From NCBI GenBank assembly GCA_947493335.1, contig CANLQO010000001.1, forward strand, positions 1,674,001 through 1,738,000: a stretch of 64,000 nucleotides of DNA, in the 5' to 3' direction. The position numbers were made by a program, and so were the translations under genes. Below the pieces are notes generated by a model. It did no database searches. It was not told where the DNA came from and saw nothing but the letters and a program-made list of their open reading frames with translations. Of the stretch, positions 17,577-28,865 are shown piece after piece (position 1 is the stretch's first letter; every line of letters begins with the position of its first letter). The stretch is from an uncultured Paracoccaceae bacterium. GTDB taxonomy: Bacteria; Pseudomonadota; Alphaproteobacteria; Rhodobacterales; Rhodobacteraceae.

Positions 17577-18842
17577 TCAGGCGCTCGCGGTTTCTTTCTT
17601 CTTTTTGTTGTCGTCATGGATCATCAACGGCGACGCGTCAGAGGTCACAGCCTCTTCGTTCACCACGACCTCTGCGACGGTGTCCTGACCCGGCAGGTCA
17701 AACATCGTGTCCAGCAGAATATCTTCCATGATCGACCGCAGGCCGCGTGCACCGGTCTTCCGCTCAATCGCGCGCTTGGCGATAGCGGTCAGCGCATCTT
17801 CGGTGAAGGTCAGCTTGGTGTTCTCCAACTCGAACAGGCGCTGATACTGCTTGACCAGCGCGTTCTTTGGCGCAGTCAGGATGGTGATCAGTGCGTCCTC
17901 ATCCAGATCGGTCAGCGTCGCGATCACCGGCAGGCGGCCAACGAACTCCGGGATAAGCCCGTATTTCAACAGGTCTTCTGGTTCCAGATCCAGGAACACC
18001 TCGCCCACGCCGCGTTCGTCCACATCCTTGACGTCCGCGCCAAAGCCCATCGCGCTGCCCTTGCCGCGCTGCGCGATGATCTTGTCGAGCCCGGCAAACG
18101 CCCCGCCGCAGATGAACAGGATGTTCGTCGTGTCCACCTGCAGGAATTCCTGCTGTGGATGCTTGCGCCCGCCCTGTGGCGGCACGCTGGCCACGGTGCC
18201 TTCCATGATTTTCAACAGCGCCTGCTGCACCCCCTCGCCCGACACATCGCGGGTGATCGACGGGTTGTCAGACTTGCGCGTGATCTTGTCGACCTCGTCG
18301 ATGTAGACGATGCCGCGCTGTGCGCGTTCCACATTGTATTCGCTGGCCTGCAATAGCTTGAGGATGATGTTCTCGACATCCTCACCCACATAACCGGCTT
18401 CGGTCAGTGTGGTGGCATCGGCCATCGTGAACGGCACATCAAGGATCCGCGCCAGCGTTTGCGCCAGCAGCGTTTTGCCGCAGCCCGTGGGGCCAATCAG
18501 CATGATGTTGGATTTCGCCAGTTCAATGTCGGATTTGTCGGCGTGGTTCAGGCGTTTGTAGTGGTTATGCACCGCCACCGACAGCACCCGCTTGGCATGC
18601 ATCTGGCCGATCACATAATCATCGAGCACCTGACAAATCTCTGTCGGCGTCGGCACGCCCTCGCCCGCTTTGAGCCCGGCCGATTTGGTTTCTTCGCGAA
18701 TGATGTCCATGCACAGCTCAACACATTCATCGCAGATGAACACCGTTGGCCCCGCGATCAGCTTGCGCACCTCATGCTGGCTTTTGCCGCAAAAGCTGCA
18801 GTAAAGCGTGTTTTTGCTGTCGTTCCCGGATGTCGTCGCCAT
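17577..18842 (-). CDS. clpX: ATP-dependent Clp protease ATP-binding subunit ClpX
   Basis: The 421-residue AAA+ unfoldase delivers substrates to ClpP. It has the N-terminal zinc domain (CSFCGK and CDECVELC, residues about 14-40), Walker A GPTGCGKT, Walker [11 protein letters not shown] and the ClpP-binding loop in the IGF region, which is replaced here by a similar hydrophobic stretch ([11 protein letters not shown]). The start at 18842 or 18845 follows AAAGGACC; both give the family N-terminus. clpP lies 125 bases upstream on the same strand. Confidence 0.97.
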   Translation of the reverse strand: MATTSGNDSKNTLYCSFCGKSQHEVRKLIAGPTVFICDECVELCMDIIREETKSAGLKAGEGVPTPTEICQVLDDYVIGQMHAKRVLSVAVHNHYKRLNHADKSDIELAKSNIMLIGPTGCGKTLLAQTLARILDVPFTMADATTLTEAGYVGEDVENIILKLLQASEYNVERAQRGIVYIDEVDKITRKSDNPSITRDVSGEGVQQALLKIMEGTVASVPPQGGRKHPQQEFLQVDTTNILFICGGAFAGLDKIIAQRGKGSAMGFGADVKDVDERGVGEVFLDLEPEDLLKYGLIPEFVGRLPVIATLTDLDEDALITILTAPKNALVKQYQRLFELENTKLTFTEDALTAIAKRAIERKTGARGLRSIMEDILLDTMFDLPGQDTVAEVVVNEEAVTSDASPLMIHDDNKKKKETASA

Positions 18843-18889
18843 CATTCGGTCCTTTGGCATGGCCCTGAAAGGACCGTCTAAATTGGTGC

Positions 18890-18922
18890 GCGCTGGCCTT
18901 TGTCCAAAGACTAGGCCAGCGC
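18890..18922. repeat. Strong inverted repeat between clpP and clpX
   Basis: GCGCTGGCCT (18890-18899) and AGGCCAGCGC (18913-18922) are perfect 10-base arms with a 13-base loop. A second small hairpin (CGCCA/TGGCG around 18937-18950) is next to it. In the clpP-clpX direction no T-run follows, so it may adjust read-through or mRNA stability between the two genes. Confidence 0.6.
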
Positions 18923-18967
18923 GGTCATGTCCACAACGCCAAAATGGCGCCTTCAGGTCAACGTGAC

Positions 18968-19588
18968 CTAGTCTTCCAGCTTCTCGCGGTTGGCGACAAT
19001 CTCATCAATCAGGCCCCAGTCTTTCGCTTCTTCAGGGCTCATGAAGTTGTCGCGCTCCAGCGCGGCTTCGACTTTCTTCAGGGTCTGGCCGGTATGTTGC
19101 ACGTAAATCTGGTTCAGCCGGTCCTTCAGCTTCTGGGTTTCAGCGGCGTGGATCATGATATCCGTCGCCTGTCCCTGATATCCGCCGGATGGTTGATGAA
19201 CCATGACGCGAGAGTTCGGCAGCGAAAACCGCATCCCCGGTTCACCCGCGGTCAGCAGCAGCGACCCCATAGAGGCCGCCTGCCCGATCACCAGTGTCGA
19301 CACCTTGGGGCGGATGTACTGCATGGTGTCGTAAATGCTCAGACCCGATGTCACCACGCCGCCGGGGCTGTTGATGTACATGCTGATCTCTTTCTTGGGG
19401 TTCTCGGCCTCAAGATGCAGCAACTGCGCGACAACCAGCTGGCTCATCCCATCGTGCACGGGGCCGTTGAGAAAGATGATCCGCTCTTTCAACAGACGGC
19501 TGAAAATGTCGTAGGCGCGTTCGCCGCGTGCGGTCTGTTCGACCACCATCGGCACAAGGTTCATATAGGTTTCAACGGGATCGTGCAT
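18968..19588 (-). CDS. clpP: ATP-dependent Clp protease proteolytic subunit
   Basis: The 206-residue serine peptidase forms the ClpP barrel. The catalytic Ser is in [12 protein letters not shown] and the His in [10 protein letters not shown]; the Asp falls in the [13 protein letters not shown] region. The start at 19588 ([18 protein letters not shown]) matches the family; GAGG lies about ten bases upstream. Adjacent clpX encodes its unfoldase. Confidence 0.97.
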   Translation of the reverse strand: MHDPVETYMNLVPMVVEQTARGERAYDIFSRLLKERIIFLNGPVHDGMSQLVVAQLLHLEAENPKKEISMYINSPGGVVTSGLSIYDTMQYIRPKVSTLVIGQAASMGSLLLTAGEPGMRFSLPNSRVMVHQPSGGYQGQATDIMIHAAETQKLKDRLNQIYVQHTGQTLKKVEAALERDNFMSPEEAKDWGLIDEIVANREKLED

Positions 19589-19715
19589 CGGGGCTCGCCT
19601 CAATTTGGGGGACGTTTTGTTCGTCCATACGCGGAATGTCCTGACAGAGTCTTATTCACACCCGTCAGGGGCTTCAAGGGCAGCACCGTGCGTTGCGTCC
19701 ACATCTGGTAAACGG

Positions 19716-19744
19716 TTGACAAATCGGCGGCCTTATTGTCTATG
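19716..19744 (+). promoter_or_regulatory. Candidate promoter of the ArsR/SRPBCC pair
   Basis: TTGACA (19716-19721) is a perfect -35. TCTATG (19739-19744), 17 bases further, is a weak -10; TATGTA at 19-base spacing is an alternative. Either predicts a transcript start at or within a few bases of the ATG at 19751. No Shine-Dalgarno sequence precedes that ATG, which fits a leaderless mRNA. Confidence 0.5.
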
Positions 19745-19759
19745 TAAGTCATGACTTAC
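19744..19759. promoter_or_regulatory. 16-base perfect palindrome over the ArsR start codon
   Basis: GTAAGTCATGACTTAC is a perfect palindrome whose centre is in the ATG of the ArsR-type regulator. ArsR proteins bind palindromes of this size, and the site would cover the predicted transcription start, so it is a likely autoregulatory operator. Confidence 0.6.
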
Positions 19760-20074
19760 GAAGATGCAATATCCGCTCTGGCTGACCCGACCCGCCGCGC
19801 CATCCTAGACCGTTTGCGCGCCGGACCGGCCGCCGTAGGGGCCGTGGCCGAAGGCCTGCCCGTATCGCGCCCCGCGGTCAGCCAGCACCTGCGCGTGCTC
19901 TCGGACGCCGGGCTGGTGACGATGACGCCTGCGGGCAATCACCGGCTCTATTCCCTTGCGCCCACTGGCATCGACAGCCTGCGCCACTATCTTGATAGCC
20001 TCTGGGATGACGCGCTTGCCGCTTTCCAGCGCGCCACCGAAGAAAAAGCCAAACAGAAAGGCAAAAAGACATGA
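19751..20074 (+). CDS. ArsR family winged-helix transcriptional regulator
   Basis: The 107-residue DNA-binding protein starts MTYEDAISALADPTRRAILDRL, typical of the ArsR subgroup paired with SRPBCC proteins. The recognition helix lies in SRPAVSQHLRVLSDAGLV and the wing in GNHRLYSL. No metal-binding CxC motif is present, so it probably senses something else. It overlaps the next gene by four bases (ATGA). A palindrome over its start codon and the absence of a ribosome site suggest leaderless, autoregulated expression. Confidence 0.9.
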   Translation: MTYEDAISALADPTRRAILDRLRAGPAAVGAVAEGLPVSRPAVSQHLRVLSDAGLVTMTPAGNHRLYSLAPTGIDSLRHYLDSLWDDALAAFQRATEEKAKQKGKKT

Positions 20075-20511
20075 ACCTGCCCGATGTCCTGACCCAAAAG
20101 ACCGTGGATGTGCCCCTGACCGTGGCCGAGGCTTTTGAACTTTTCACCAAAGGACTGGCGTCATGGTGGCCCAAGGGCGGCCCGCAACTGCGGATGGACC
20201 CCAAGAAGGGCGGCAAGATCACGGAACTGGACAAGGACGGTAAGCCCATCACACGCGGGCGGATCATCGCCTTTGACCCTGACGGATACCTCGCGTTTTC
20301 GTGGCACCCTGCCGACTATCCAGAGGCCGCGACGATCGTCACTGTGGCCTTCAGCCCAACGGCAGAGGGGTGCCGGGTCGAGCTTGTGCATGGCGCGGAC
20401 GCGATCCTTGGTCCGCTGGCGGACGCGGTGTCCACCAGCTACCTGCGCGGCTTCGATCTGGTGCTCGGCTCATTCCACACCTGCGCCACCCGCGTCACCA
20501 TTGCGGCCTGA
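20071..20511 (+). CDS. SRPBCC (AHSA1-like) domain protein
   Basis: The 146-residue protein has the helix-grip fold of AHSA1/Aha1-like START-domain proteins. It contains VAEAFELFTKGLASWWP, GRIIAFDPDGYLAFSWHP and a C-terminal amphipathic helix (YLRGFDLVLGSF). Such proteins bind hydrophobic ligands, and pairs with an ArsR regulator are very common. The start overlaps the regulator's stop (ATGA), so they are translated together. The ligand is unknown. Confidence 0.85.
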   Translation: MNLPDVLTQKTVDVPLTVAEAFELFTKGLASWWPKGGPQLRMDPKKGGKITELDKDGKPITRGRIIAFDPDGYLAFSWHPADYPEAATIVTVAFSPTAEGCRVELVHGADAILGPLADAVSTSYLRGFDLVLGSFHTCATRVTIAA

Positions 20512-20523
20512 CGTGCGCGCCTT

Positions 20524-23500
20524 TCAGACGCGCAGCAGGTCCGCCTCGTGCCGCTTAAGGCACTTGCGCGCCGTGTCACCATAGACGCTCACATCGCTGC
20601 GCAGATCGGGGAAAAGGTGGAACAATTCCTCGCGCGCGGCATCGTGCACCGCTGACAGGCCGACGCTGCCGGGGTGGAAGCTTTCGGTGGCAGCACCTTC
20701 GGCATAGACCACCTCGTGTTCGTCAAACATCATGTGGATATAGGTGACCATCTCACCTTCGTCCTGCGTGACAAGGCGGCCATCAACCAGATGCTTGGCC
20801 GCAACCAGCACCTCGGTTTCACCAAACAGCAGTTCAGCCCGGTAGCCCTGGAACAGCATCCGGTGCTGTGGTGACACAATCAGATCCCGCTCCTGCCCTG
20901 TCACAACACCCGGACGGATGCGCACAGGCGCAAAGCGGTCAATCGCAGGCACCGTCCGGCGCTGAATCCAGCGAATGGGCTGCAATCCGTGGTCACGCGT
21001 GACAACCTTGTCACCCACGCGCAGGTCCGCGATGTCGCGTGCGCCGTGCGGCGTGGCGATATTTGTGCCGGGGGTAAAGCAGATGATGTTCTCGATTTCC
21101 GAGTAATTCAGGATCGTGCCGTCATCCAGCGTGATCGAGCCCGAGTAGCTACCCGTGCCATCGTCCACCGCATTGGCCAGCACATCCGGCAGGTTCGCCA
21201 GATCACCCAGCCGCAGGGTGTCGCCGCCCGTTTCATTGCCCGAGCCGCCGTCGATGGTGATCACCGTGCCGGGGCCGCCGGGGGTGTCGGTTACGGTAAA
21301 GGTGTCGTCGCCTTCTTCGCCAAACGCCTGATCGCCATCCGACACGGTCAGCGTGTCATTGCCTGCGCCTGCCAGCAGAATGTCATTGCCCGCACCGCCC
21401 TCAAGCGTGTCATCGCCCGCGCCGGTGGCGGCAAAGTCATCGCCTGCGCCACCAAAGAAGGTGTCGTTGCCGTCTCCGGTGGACACGGTGTCATTGCCAA
21501 CGTTGCCGGTGACGACATCGTCTCCGGACCCGGTGATGATGCCTTCGATTTCCGAGAACCCGGCGTTTGAAATCCCGCCAGAGATCGTGCCGGTTTCGGC
21601 ACCGGTAAAGGTCACATCAAGGTCGATCGTCTGGCTAGAGGCGTCGATGACATCGCCGTCAACGACCTCATCGGTTTCGCCACCCACAATCGTGTCGTTG
21701 CCGAACGTGCCGTCCATGACAAAGGTGTCATCGCCGCCGCCACCATCCAGCGTGTCTGCACCGGTGCCACCGTCGATGATGTCATTGCCGGCCTGACCAT
21801 TCAGCGTGTCATTGCCAGAGCCACCAAAAAGCGTGTCGTCCTGTGTCCCGGCCCAGATCTCATCATTGCCGGCACCGCCAAAGAACGTGTCCTCGCCCGC
21901 GCCGTCGCCAGTACCCATTTCGTCGTCATAGACGTCATCGCCCGATGAGCCGAGCACGGAGTCATTGCCATCCAGCGTCTGGATATAGGTGTAGCCGTTA
22001 TCGTTCGTGGCATCGACCACATCGGCCTGATTGGTCAGGATCAGCTGCTCGATTTCCGAGAAGGTGATCACATCACCGGTGACCGTATCGGTCACCGTGC
22101 CCGCGCCGGGGCCGGTGAAGACCACGCTGACCGGATTGGTCAGGTTCGACAGGTCCAGCGTGTCGTAGTTGTCGCCGCCCTGACCACCCACAACCGTGTC
22201 ATCGCCAAATCCGTCATTGGCCACAAAGGTGTCGCGGTCATCCCCGCCGCGCAGGTCATCATTGCCTGCGCCACCGTCGATGGTGTCATTGCCTGCGCCA
22301 GCCCAGACGAAATCATTGCCCGCGCCCATCGACATCGTGTCGTTACCGGCACCGGTATAAACACTGTCGTTGCCGACGTTGCCGATGATGGTGTCATCGC
22401 CCGATCCGGTGTTGACGGCTTCGAATTCCGAGAAAGTGATCGTATCGGTGCCATCGGTCACGGTACCTGCTTCCGCACCAGTGAACGTAACCGTTACGTC
22501 TTCGGTCAGGTTGTCACCCACCAGCCGGTCGCGGTCGCCCGCGTTCTCGCCACCCACAAAGGTGTCGTTGCCGGTGATGGTGCTGAAGTTCACCGTGTCA
22601 TTGCCGGTGCCCATGTTGGCGGTATCGTTGCCAGCGCCAGCGGAATAGCTGTCATTGCCTGCGCCGGTGTCGATGTTCGCCGTGCCGCCAAAGCTCAGCG
22701 CGTTGACGCTGTCATCGCCAGACCCAAGGTTGATGTTCTCGATCTCATCAAAGCTGGTGAAATCCGACCCCGCAAAGACATAGCCCTGCCCGTCGCCGTT
22801 CAGCTGAACATTCACATCGCCGGTCATACCGGTGGCGTCGATGGTGTCCCCCGTTGTCTCGGCACCTTCGCCGCCGGTGACACTGTCGGACCCAAAGCCG
22901 TCGCCCATGACAATCGTATCATCGCCGTCGCCGGTGGTGATCGTGTCATTGCCGGTGCCACCGTCCACGGTGTCGTTGTCCGCGCCGGTATCAAACGTGT
23001 CGTTGCCCGCACCACCCAGCACGGTGTCTGCACCCGCACCGGTGATGACGTTGTCGTTGCCCACGTCACCCAGCACGGTATCGTCACCTGCGCCGGTCTC
23101 GACCTGTTCAATCTCGCTGAAGGTCGCAGTACTCGTGCCGTCGCTCAGCGTGCCCGCCTCGTCGCCCGAGAAATCAACCGTGACGGCTGTGGTCAGCGCC
23201 GATCCGTCAATGCGGTCGCCTGTGGTCTCGCCACCCTCGCCGCCGACAATGGTGTCATCGCCAAAGCCGTCCTGCTGGACCCAGGTGTCATCCCCGTCGC
23301 CCATATCGACACTATTGGCGTTGCTGTCACCATTGACGGTGTCATTGCCAGAGCCAAGGTTGATCTGTTCAATCTGGCTGAAAGTGGCGGTGTTGTCATT
23401 GCTTGGGTCGGTGTCATCGTCGTTGGACACCGCAGAGATCGTACCAGCCTCATCGCCGGTGAAATCAACCACCACATCTTCGGTCACGCCGCCGTAGACG

Positions 23501-26500
23501 GTGCTGCCATCTTCGGCGATGTACTCGTGCTGACCCATTTCGATGGTGTCGCCCGTGGTCTCGGTCGCCTCACCGCCGGTGATCAGGTCAACGCCAAAGC
23601 CGTCGCCCTGAAAGAAGACATCATCGCCATCACCGCCGCCAACGTTATCGTTGCCCGTGCCACCGATAATCGTGTCATTGCCGCGGCCGCCAAGGATATC
23701 GTCGTTGCCGCTGCCCCCATCCAAAAGGTCATGGCTCAGGTCGTCGCCCTGGTCGATGATAAAGTCGTTGCCGACCCCACCATAGACCGAGGACGGACCA
23801 GCCGCCGGATCAGTAAAGAGAAAATCGTCGTCACCACCGCCCATGAGCGTGCCTCCTCCGAGGATTGTGTCGCTGCCCGCGCCACCGGAGAGCGTGTCGT
23901 TACCGCCCTCACCGTTAATTGAATCATTGCCGTCGCCACCGAAAACGGTGTCGTCGCCTGTGCCTGCAAAAATGTCGTCGTTGCCGTCACCGGCATAAAT
24001 CGTGTCGTTGCCCGCACCCGCCTCGATCAGGTCGTCATTGCCGGTGTCGCCGGGCAGGATCGCATCGTCGCCATCCACCACGTCACCGTCAGGGTCGCCA
24101 ACATAGCCGCCATCAATCAGGTCACCGCCAGCGGTGCCGGAGACGGTGCCGTCACGGTCGGTGACGTTGATGGTTTCGATGTTCGTGAAGTCGAGCGTCG
24201 TGCCGTCAGCAAAATAGACGGTACCGTTTTCGGAATTGGCCGGATCGTACTCAATCCGGTTCACACCAGACAGTGTCAGCGTGTCGTTGTCATTGCCGCC
24301 CTCGCCGCCGTCGACGATATCGCCTCCGCCACCGATGATCGTATCCGCGTCATCGCCACCATAGATCGTGTCGGCCGAAATGCCGCCGTCGAGCAGGTCA
24401 TTGCCCGCGCCACCAAAGAGCGTGTCGAATGCAGACCCACCGTAAAGCGTGTCATTGCCAGCCTCACCAAAGAGGCTGTCATTGCTGCGCCCGCCAGAGA
24501 TCGTGTCATCACCGGTGCCGCCGTATGCGGTATCTGCCGCATCGCCGGTGTCGATGGTGTCGTTGCCGGTGCCACCGTAGACGGTGTCAAAGCCATTGCC
24601 CGACGCGATGCTGTCGTTGCCGTCATAGCCATAGACCAGATCATCGTCTGCGCCATGGCCGGGGATGATCACGTCGCCCGCATCAATACGGTCGCCATCG
24701 GGGTCGCCGGTATAGCCTGCGTCGATGGTGTCATCGCCGCCGGTGCCTTCGACGGTGCCGTCGGCAATCGGGATGCCGATGGCATTGAGGTAATAGGGGT
24801 TGTCTGCGTCAACCGGGCTGATGCCGATCAGCGTGATGCTCTCGCCACCGGGGAAGGTCAGGACAGCATTGCCGGATCCGTCATCCGTGACGGTCACGTC
24901 ATGGGTGTTGACGGGCTGGCCGCCGGCATCGGTCAGGCCGGTCACGTCCAGAAGGTCGGTCCCGGTAAAGGTGCCGTCGCCATTGGGTGTCGGCGCGTCA
25001 AAGTTGGTGACGGTGTCATTGCCGTCGCCATCCGAGAACACCACCAGATCGGGGTCGCCATCGGGGCCGGTGCCGCCCAGATCGATGGTGTCATCGCCTG
25101 CGCCGCCTTCGACGGTATCGGCACCGTCACCTGCGTCAATGTTGTCGTTGCCCGTGCCACCAACGATGCTGTCGTTGCCGTCGCCGGTTGACACGGTCGT
25201 GCCAGCGGTCGTGGCGCTGGCGTCCACGGTGTCATTGCCGCTGCCGGTGCGGGTTTCTTCAATCTCGGAATAGGTGACGGTTTCACCCCCGCGCGAAGCC
25301 GTGCCAGCCTCGTTCGCGGTGTAAGTCACGTCCATGTCCGTGGTGACGCCGGACGCATCCAGCACGTCATAGTCGCTGCCGGTCTCGCCACCTTCGATAA
25401 TGTCGGCACCGCTGGTGTCGGTGACGATCAGCGTATCCTCATCCGCGCCACCATAAAGCGTGTCCACGCCGGTGTTCGAGCTGAGCGTATCGTTGCCGGC
25501 ATCACCATGCAGCGCATCGTTGGAGTTTGCGTCGGTTTCGGTTTCGGTCAGGATATCATTGCCGTCGCCACCATAGAGCGTGTCGTCATCGCCAAAGTTC
25601 AGCTCTTCACCGCCGTCGATGATGTCGTCGCCCGCGCCGCCATAAAGCACGTCGCCCTGATCGCCACCGTCGATGACATCGTTGCCGGTGCCCATGAAGA
25701 TCGAGTCCGCGCCGCCGTCACCAAAGACGGTGTTGTCGCCGTCCGAGGCATAGATGCCGTCTTCGCCCGTGCCGCCATAGGCCACGTCATTGCCGCTATC
25801 CAGGACAACGGTATCGTTGCCCGCGCCACCATAAAGCGTGTCATCGCCTGCATCGCCGTCGACGTAGTCGTCGCCTTCACCGCCGCGCAGGATGTCATTG
25901 CCGTCGTTGCCAAACAGGCTGTCGGTGCCAGCGCCGCCGTCAACGCTGTCGTTGCCGATACCGCCGGTGATGACGTCATCGCCCAACTCGCCCAGAATGG
26001 TATCGTCACCTGCGCCGCCGTCGATCGTGTCATCCGGCGATTGCGGGATCGTGTCATAGTGAACATCAGAGACCCACAGCGCTTGCCCGCTGGTGCCGCC
26101 GTTCTCATAAATGATCTCGATGTGGTGCACGGGGCCGGGAATGTTGACCAGCACCGAACCCGCTGCGTCGCCTACACTGTCGGACGTGCCGCTTGCCGTG
26201 ACAGTATTGCCGGAAACAACATCGTTGGTGGGGTCTTCCGCCGTCAGGGTGACGGTGATCAGATTGCCATCGGCATCATAGGCGTTGACCGTGATGATGT
26301 CCTGCCAGCCGCTGATATCAACGTCATTCAGACGGAAAGTGACATCCGTGACCTCGTCCGATTGGCCCGATCCTTCGGCGGCGTTGAAATAGATGTCCGT
26401 CGTGACGTTGGGGCCTGCGCCACCGGTCAACTGGACCGAGGACGTGGCGGCAAAGGGCTCGCCCGCTTCGGTGTAAAGGGTGGAGCCATTGACCGATACG

Positions 26501-28509
26501 CCGGTGTTGCTGCCGTCATTGGTGAAGGCAACCGAGACGTCCATGTCGCCGGTGTTCTGGGTGAAGCCGTCGGAAAGATCGGTACCGGCTGCACCTTCGA
26601 CGCTCCAGTTCAGCGATTCTGACTGCACTGTTGCGGTGTCAATCGTGGTGTCGCTGTCGCCGCGGATCGTATCATTGCCGTCGCCGCCAATGATGCTGTC
26701 CTGACCGTCGCCACCGATGATGCTGTCATTGCCGGTGCCGCCATCAAGGATGTCGTTACCGGTGCCACCGTCGATCGTGTCCTGATCGGCGCCGCCATAG
26801 ACTTCGTCCTGTCCGGTGCCAGCGGTGATGCTGTCGTTGCCATCAAAGCCATAGATCAGATCGTCATCGACCACATCGCCAGTCAGGATCGCATCGCCGC
26901 CATCCACATAGTCGCCATCGGGGTCGCCAAAGTAGTTGCCGTCGATCGTGTCGTCACCGGCAGTGCCCTCGACCGTGCCGTCCAGAACAGGGGGGGAATT
27001 GGTGGTATCGCGGTAGTCAAGGTCGGTGCCTGCACCATTGGCGTTTGACCCATCGGGTGCCGTGTCGCCGTCGGTGTCGGCCAGCGTGAAGTTGCCCGCG
27101 CCATCGACGTCATCATCATTGGCGTCATGGCCCGAGACTGCATCGACCACATCCTTGATGCCGTCGCCATCTGCATCGCCAGAGGCATCAATCGCCGCTT
27201 GTGACACACCGTGACCGGCCTCGTCCACGTCCGCGATGCCGTCATTGTCGCTGTCGGTATCGACATAATCTGCGGTGCCGTCGTTGTCGGTATCAACCGG
27301 GGTCAGGCCGCCTGTCGCCTCATAGGCGTCATCAAGTCCGTCGCCATCGGTGTCGGTGCCGGTGGGGGCAATATAGCCCGCTGTGGTCTGTGCCTCGACG
27401 TTGTCGGTAATGCCGTCGTTGTCGCTGTCCAGATCAAGGTAGTCGGCAATACCATCGCCATCCGTATCACGCGGCCCCAAGCCGTCTATGTCGAACGTGT
27501 AGGACGCCGCCGGGTTTTGGCCCAATGCATTCACGGACGGATCAGTTTGGATTGTAACGATCAGACCAGGAACGCCGCCGCCGATATCGACAACGGTGAC
27601 TGTCTGCACAACAGGCGTTGTGACAGCCTGCAAGGAACCCGCATTCTGGAAACCGGTCTGCAGGTTGCCAGTAATGAACTCGCCATTGTTGAAGTTCAGC
27701 GTGAAGGTCTCGGACGCCGAGTTGAGGTCGCCGTCCGCCAGAATATTTGAAATCGAAACGCTGTCGCCGATGCTGAAGCCAAGACCGCTCAGGTCAATGG
27801 TGTCTGTCGACGATCCGCCAGAGGTCAAGACATCGACCTGATTGGTTGTCATGGACGCGGAAGATCCAAGACCTTCGTCGACGTTCAGGATGCCGTCGCC
27901 GTCAATGTCCACGTCCACATCATCAAACACGCCATCGCCGTCCAGATCGGACGGCCCGGTCGAGACGATGTCAAAGCTGATATCGCTGATCCCTGACCCA
28001 CCGGTCTGGTTGCCGCCAGAGCCGGGTTCATACACCAGCTCAAGCTCTGAAATCTGGTAACCGGTCAGATTGAAATTCACGTCATTGGCGGTGGTGCCGG
28101 TCGCCTCAATCGACACCGACCCATCGGCGTTCACGGTCACACTTTCGTCGACCAGACCGGACAGGGCCGCAACCACATCGGCACTGGGCACAAGCACACC
28201 GTTTTCGTCGTAGATGTAGATCGTCCACATATCGTCGTATGTCGACGCGCCATCATCGTTGACATGTTCAAAGTCAAAACTGACATTCTCGACCGGGTCC
28301 GAGAAGGCATAGTTCATCGTCGCCGGGCTTGTGATCCCAAACGCACCGAATTCCGATACGTTGTTACCGCCCTGACTGGCGTCAAAGGTGTTGGCCGTGA
28401 AGGTGCCAGTCACCGTGGTGCTGTTGCCGCTTTCCGAGATAACCGTGCTGCCGTTCGCCGCTGTCGCGCCGGGGCCGGTCAGCCAGATTGCATTGTCGAG
28501 GATGGCCAT
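20524..28509 (-). CDS. Giant RTX calcium-binding protein with C-terminal Hint domain
   Basis: The 2661-residue acidic protein has no Sec signal, which fits type I secretion. A beta-rich domain occupies about 1-185. Thrombospondin type 3-like calcium repeats ([29 protein letters not shown]) lie at about 185-440. A second beta-rich domain ([15 protein letters not shown] onward) lies near 620-820. Many GGxGxDxx nonapeptides follow, mixed with repeated modules ending in SEIE. A Hint domain starts at residue 2477 ([13 protein letters not shown]) and contains the SPQHRML motif. A GTP-loop, protease or lipase motif was not seen. The start at 28509 follows AAAGGG. No type I export genes are in the window. 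Surface adhesion or matrix formation is a guess. Confidence 0.9.
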   Translation of the reverse strand: MAILDNAIWLTGPGATAANGSTVISESGNSTTVTGTFTANTFDASQGGNNVSEFGAFGITSPATMNYAFSDPVENVSFDFEHVNDDGASTYDDMWTIYIYDENGVLVPSADVVAALSGLVDESVTVNADGSVSIEATGTTANDVNFNLTGYQISELELVYEPGSGGNQTGGSGISDISFDIVSTGPSDLDGDGVFDDVDVDIDGDGILNVDEGLGSSASMTTNQVDVLTSGGSSTDTIDLSGLGFSIGDSVSISNILADGDLNSASETFTLNFNNGEFITGNLQTGFQNAGSLQAVTTPVVQTVTVVDIGGGVPGLIVTIQTDPSVNALGQNPAASYTFDIDGLGPRDTDGDGIADYLDLDSDNDGITDNVEAQTTAGYIAPTGTDTDGDGLDDAYEATGGLTPVDTDNDGTADYVDTDSDNDGIADVDEAGHGVSQAAIDASGDADGDGIKDVVDAVSGHDANDDDVDGAGNFTLADTDGDTAPDGSNANGAGTDLDYRDTTNSPPVLDGTVEGTAGDDTIDGNYFGDPDGDYVDGGDAILTGDVVDDDLIYGFDGNDSITAGTGQDEVYGGADQDTIDGGTGNDILDGGTGNDSIIGGDGQDSIIGGDGNDTIRGDSDTTIDTATVQSESLNWSVEGAAGTDLSDGFTQNTGDMDVSVAFTNDGSNTGVSVNGSTLYTEAGEPFAATSSVQLTGGAGPNVTTDIYFNAAEGSGQSDEVTDVTFRLNDVDISGWQDIITVNAYDADGNLITVTLTAEDPTNDVVSGNTVTASGTSDSVGDAAGSVLVNIPGPVHHIEIIYENGGTSGQALWVSDVHYDTIPQSPDDTIDGGAGDDTILGELGDDVITGGIGNDSVDGGAGTDSLFGNDGNDILRGGEGDDYVDGDAGDDTLYGGAGNDTVVLDSGNDVAYGGTGEDGIYASDGDNTVFGDGGADSIFMGTGNDVIDGGDQGDVLYGGAGDDIIDGGEELNFGDDDTLYGGDGNDILTETETDANSNDALHGDAGNDTLSSNTGVDTLYGGADEDTLIVTDTSGADIIEGGETGSDYDVLDASGVTTDMDVTYTANEAGTASRGGETVTYSEIEETRTGSGNDTVDASATTAGTTVSTGDGNDSIVGGTGNDNIDAGDGADTVEGGAGDDTIDLGGTGPDGDPDLVVFSDGDGNDTVTNFDAPTPNGDGTFTGTDLLDVTGLTDAGGQPVNTHDVTVTDDGSGNAVLTFPGGESITLIGISPVDADNPYYLNAIGIPIADGTVEGTGGDDTIDAGYTGDPDGDRIDAGDVIIPGHGADDDLVYGYDGNDSIASGNGFDTVYGGTGNDTIDTGDAADTAYGGTGDDTISGGRSNDSLFGEAGNDTLYGGSAFDTLFGGAGNDLLDGGISADTIYGGDDADTIIGGGGDIVDGGEGGNDNDTLTLSGVNRIEYDPANSENGTVYFADGTTLDFTNIETINVTDRDGTVSGTAGGDLIDGGYVGDPDGDVVDGDDAILPGDTGNDDLIEAGAGNDTIYAGDGNDDIFAGTGDDTVFGGDGNDSINGEGGNDTLSGGAGSDTILGGGTLMGGGDDDFLFTDPAAGPSSVYGGVGNDFIIDQGDDLSHDLLDGGSGNDDILGGRGNDTIIGGTGNDNVGGGDGDDVFFQGDGFGVDLITGGEATETTGDTIEMGQHEYIAEDGSTVYGGVTEDVVVDFTGDEAGTISAVSNDDDTDPSNDNTATFSQIEQINLGSGNDTVNGDSNANSVDMGDGDDTWVQQDGFGDDTIVGGEGGETTGDRIDGSALTTAVTVDFSGDEAGTLSDGTSTATFSEIEQVETGAGDDTVLGDVGNDNVITGAGADTVLGGAGNDTFDTGADNDTVDGGTGNDTITTGDGDDTIVMGDGFGSDSVTGGEGAETTGDTIDATGMTGDVNVQLNGDGQGYVFAGSDFTSFDEIENINLGSGDDSVNALSFGGTANIDTGAGNDSYSAGAGNDTANMGTGNDTVNFSTITGNDTFVGGENAGDRDRLVGDNLTEDVTVTFTGAEAGTVTDGTDTITFSEFEAVNTGSGDDTIIGNVGNDSVYTGAGNDTMSMGAGNDFVWAGAGNDTIDGGAGNDDLRGGDDRDTFVANDGFGDDTVVGGQGGDNYDTLDLSNLTNPVSVVFTGPGAGTVTDTVTGDVITFSEIEQLILTNQADVVDATNDNGYTYIQTLDGNDSVLGSSGDDVYDDEMGTGDGAGEDTFFGGAGNDEIWAGTQDDTLFGGSGNDTLNGQAGNDIIDGGTGADTLDGGGGDDTFVMDGTFGNDTIVGGETDEVVDGDVIDASSQTIDLDVTFTGAETGTISGGISNAGFSEIEGIITGSGDDVVTGNVGNDTVSTGDGNDTFFGGAGDDFAATGAGDDTLEGGAGNDILLAGAGNDTLTVSDGDQAFGEEGDDTFTVTDTPGGPGTVITIDGGSGNETGGDTLRLGDLANLPDVLANAVDDGTGSYSGSITLDDGTILNYSEIENIICFTPGTNIATPHGARDIADLRVGDKVVTRDHGLQPIRWIQRRTVPAIDRFAPVRIRPGVVTGQERDLIVSPQHRMLFQGYRAELLFGETEVLVAAKHLVDGRLVTQDEGEMVTYIHMMFDEHEVVYAEGAATESFHPGSVGLSAVHDAAREELFHLFPDLRSDVSVYGDTARKCLKRHEADLLRV
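21060..25340 (-). repeat. Repeated SEIE/RTX modules inside the giant protein
   Basis: At least eight modules share the pattern FTGxExGT, then TFSEIE, then TGSGDDT. They are centred near 25.26, 23.37, 23.11, 22.74, 22.42, 22.05, 21.54 and 21.09 kb, with a divergent ninth (FTNIETIN) near 24.18 kb. Blocks of GGxGxDxx repeats fill the spaces. The last module runs straight into the Hint domain. The array points to growth by internal duplication. Confidence 0.8.
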
Positions 28510-28865
28510 ACCGAGAGCCCTTTACCGTTGAACGGCCCGGTCTTTCGCCGGGCATGAAGACACGCAGAAATGCTGACGGGTGAGTGGTGATTGAAATTGG
28601 ATCAAGCAAATGGCGCGGTAAGAGACCGTCACAGCACACCCTTCGCTGCTGGCAAAATGCCCAGCAAAATGCGTCAGGTTCATCGCCTGTGACATGGCTG
28701 CTCTCTCTCCTTCTGGGGCCCTTCATGCGGCAAAACACGCGCCGCAGGCCTTCTGTCCCAAGCGTTAACTATTCAGAGGAGGTGGCAAGAATGGGTTCAA
28801 CTCGTGAAAAATTTGAGTTTGTTTGTCAGAAATACGGCAACGGTGCCTCGGTTGGTGACGTGGGG
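28510..28865. other. Intergenic region upstream of the RTX gene
   Basis: This 356-base stretch separates the RTX gene start from the end of the photolyase gene, both on the minus strand. It should hold the RTX promoter. GCCCGG/CCGGGC arms near 28524-28552 can form a hairpin in the RTX leader just before its ribosome site. Open frames here on the plus strand have no ribosome site or recognisable protein, and I see no clear -35/-10 pair. Confidence 0.5.

Noticed and set aside
21060-26990. Short regular repeats that could be taken for a CRISPR array
   Set aside because: The period is 27 bases (nine codons) and follows the RTX protein repeat. Spacers are not unique and no cas gene is near.
20989-27750. 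Several open frames of 150-370 codons on the plus strand across the RTX gene
   Set aside because: They show repeated shadow patterns of the GGxGxD codons and contain no recognised domain. The minus-strand RTX/Hint gene explains the region.
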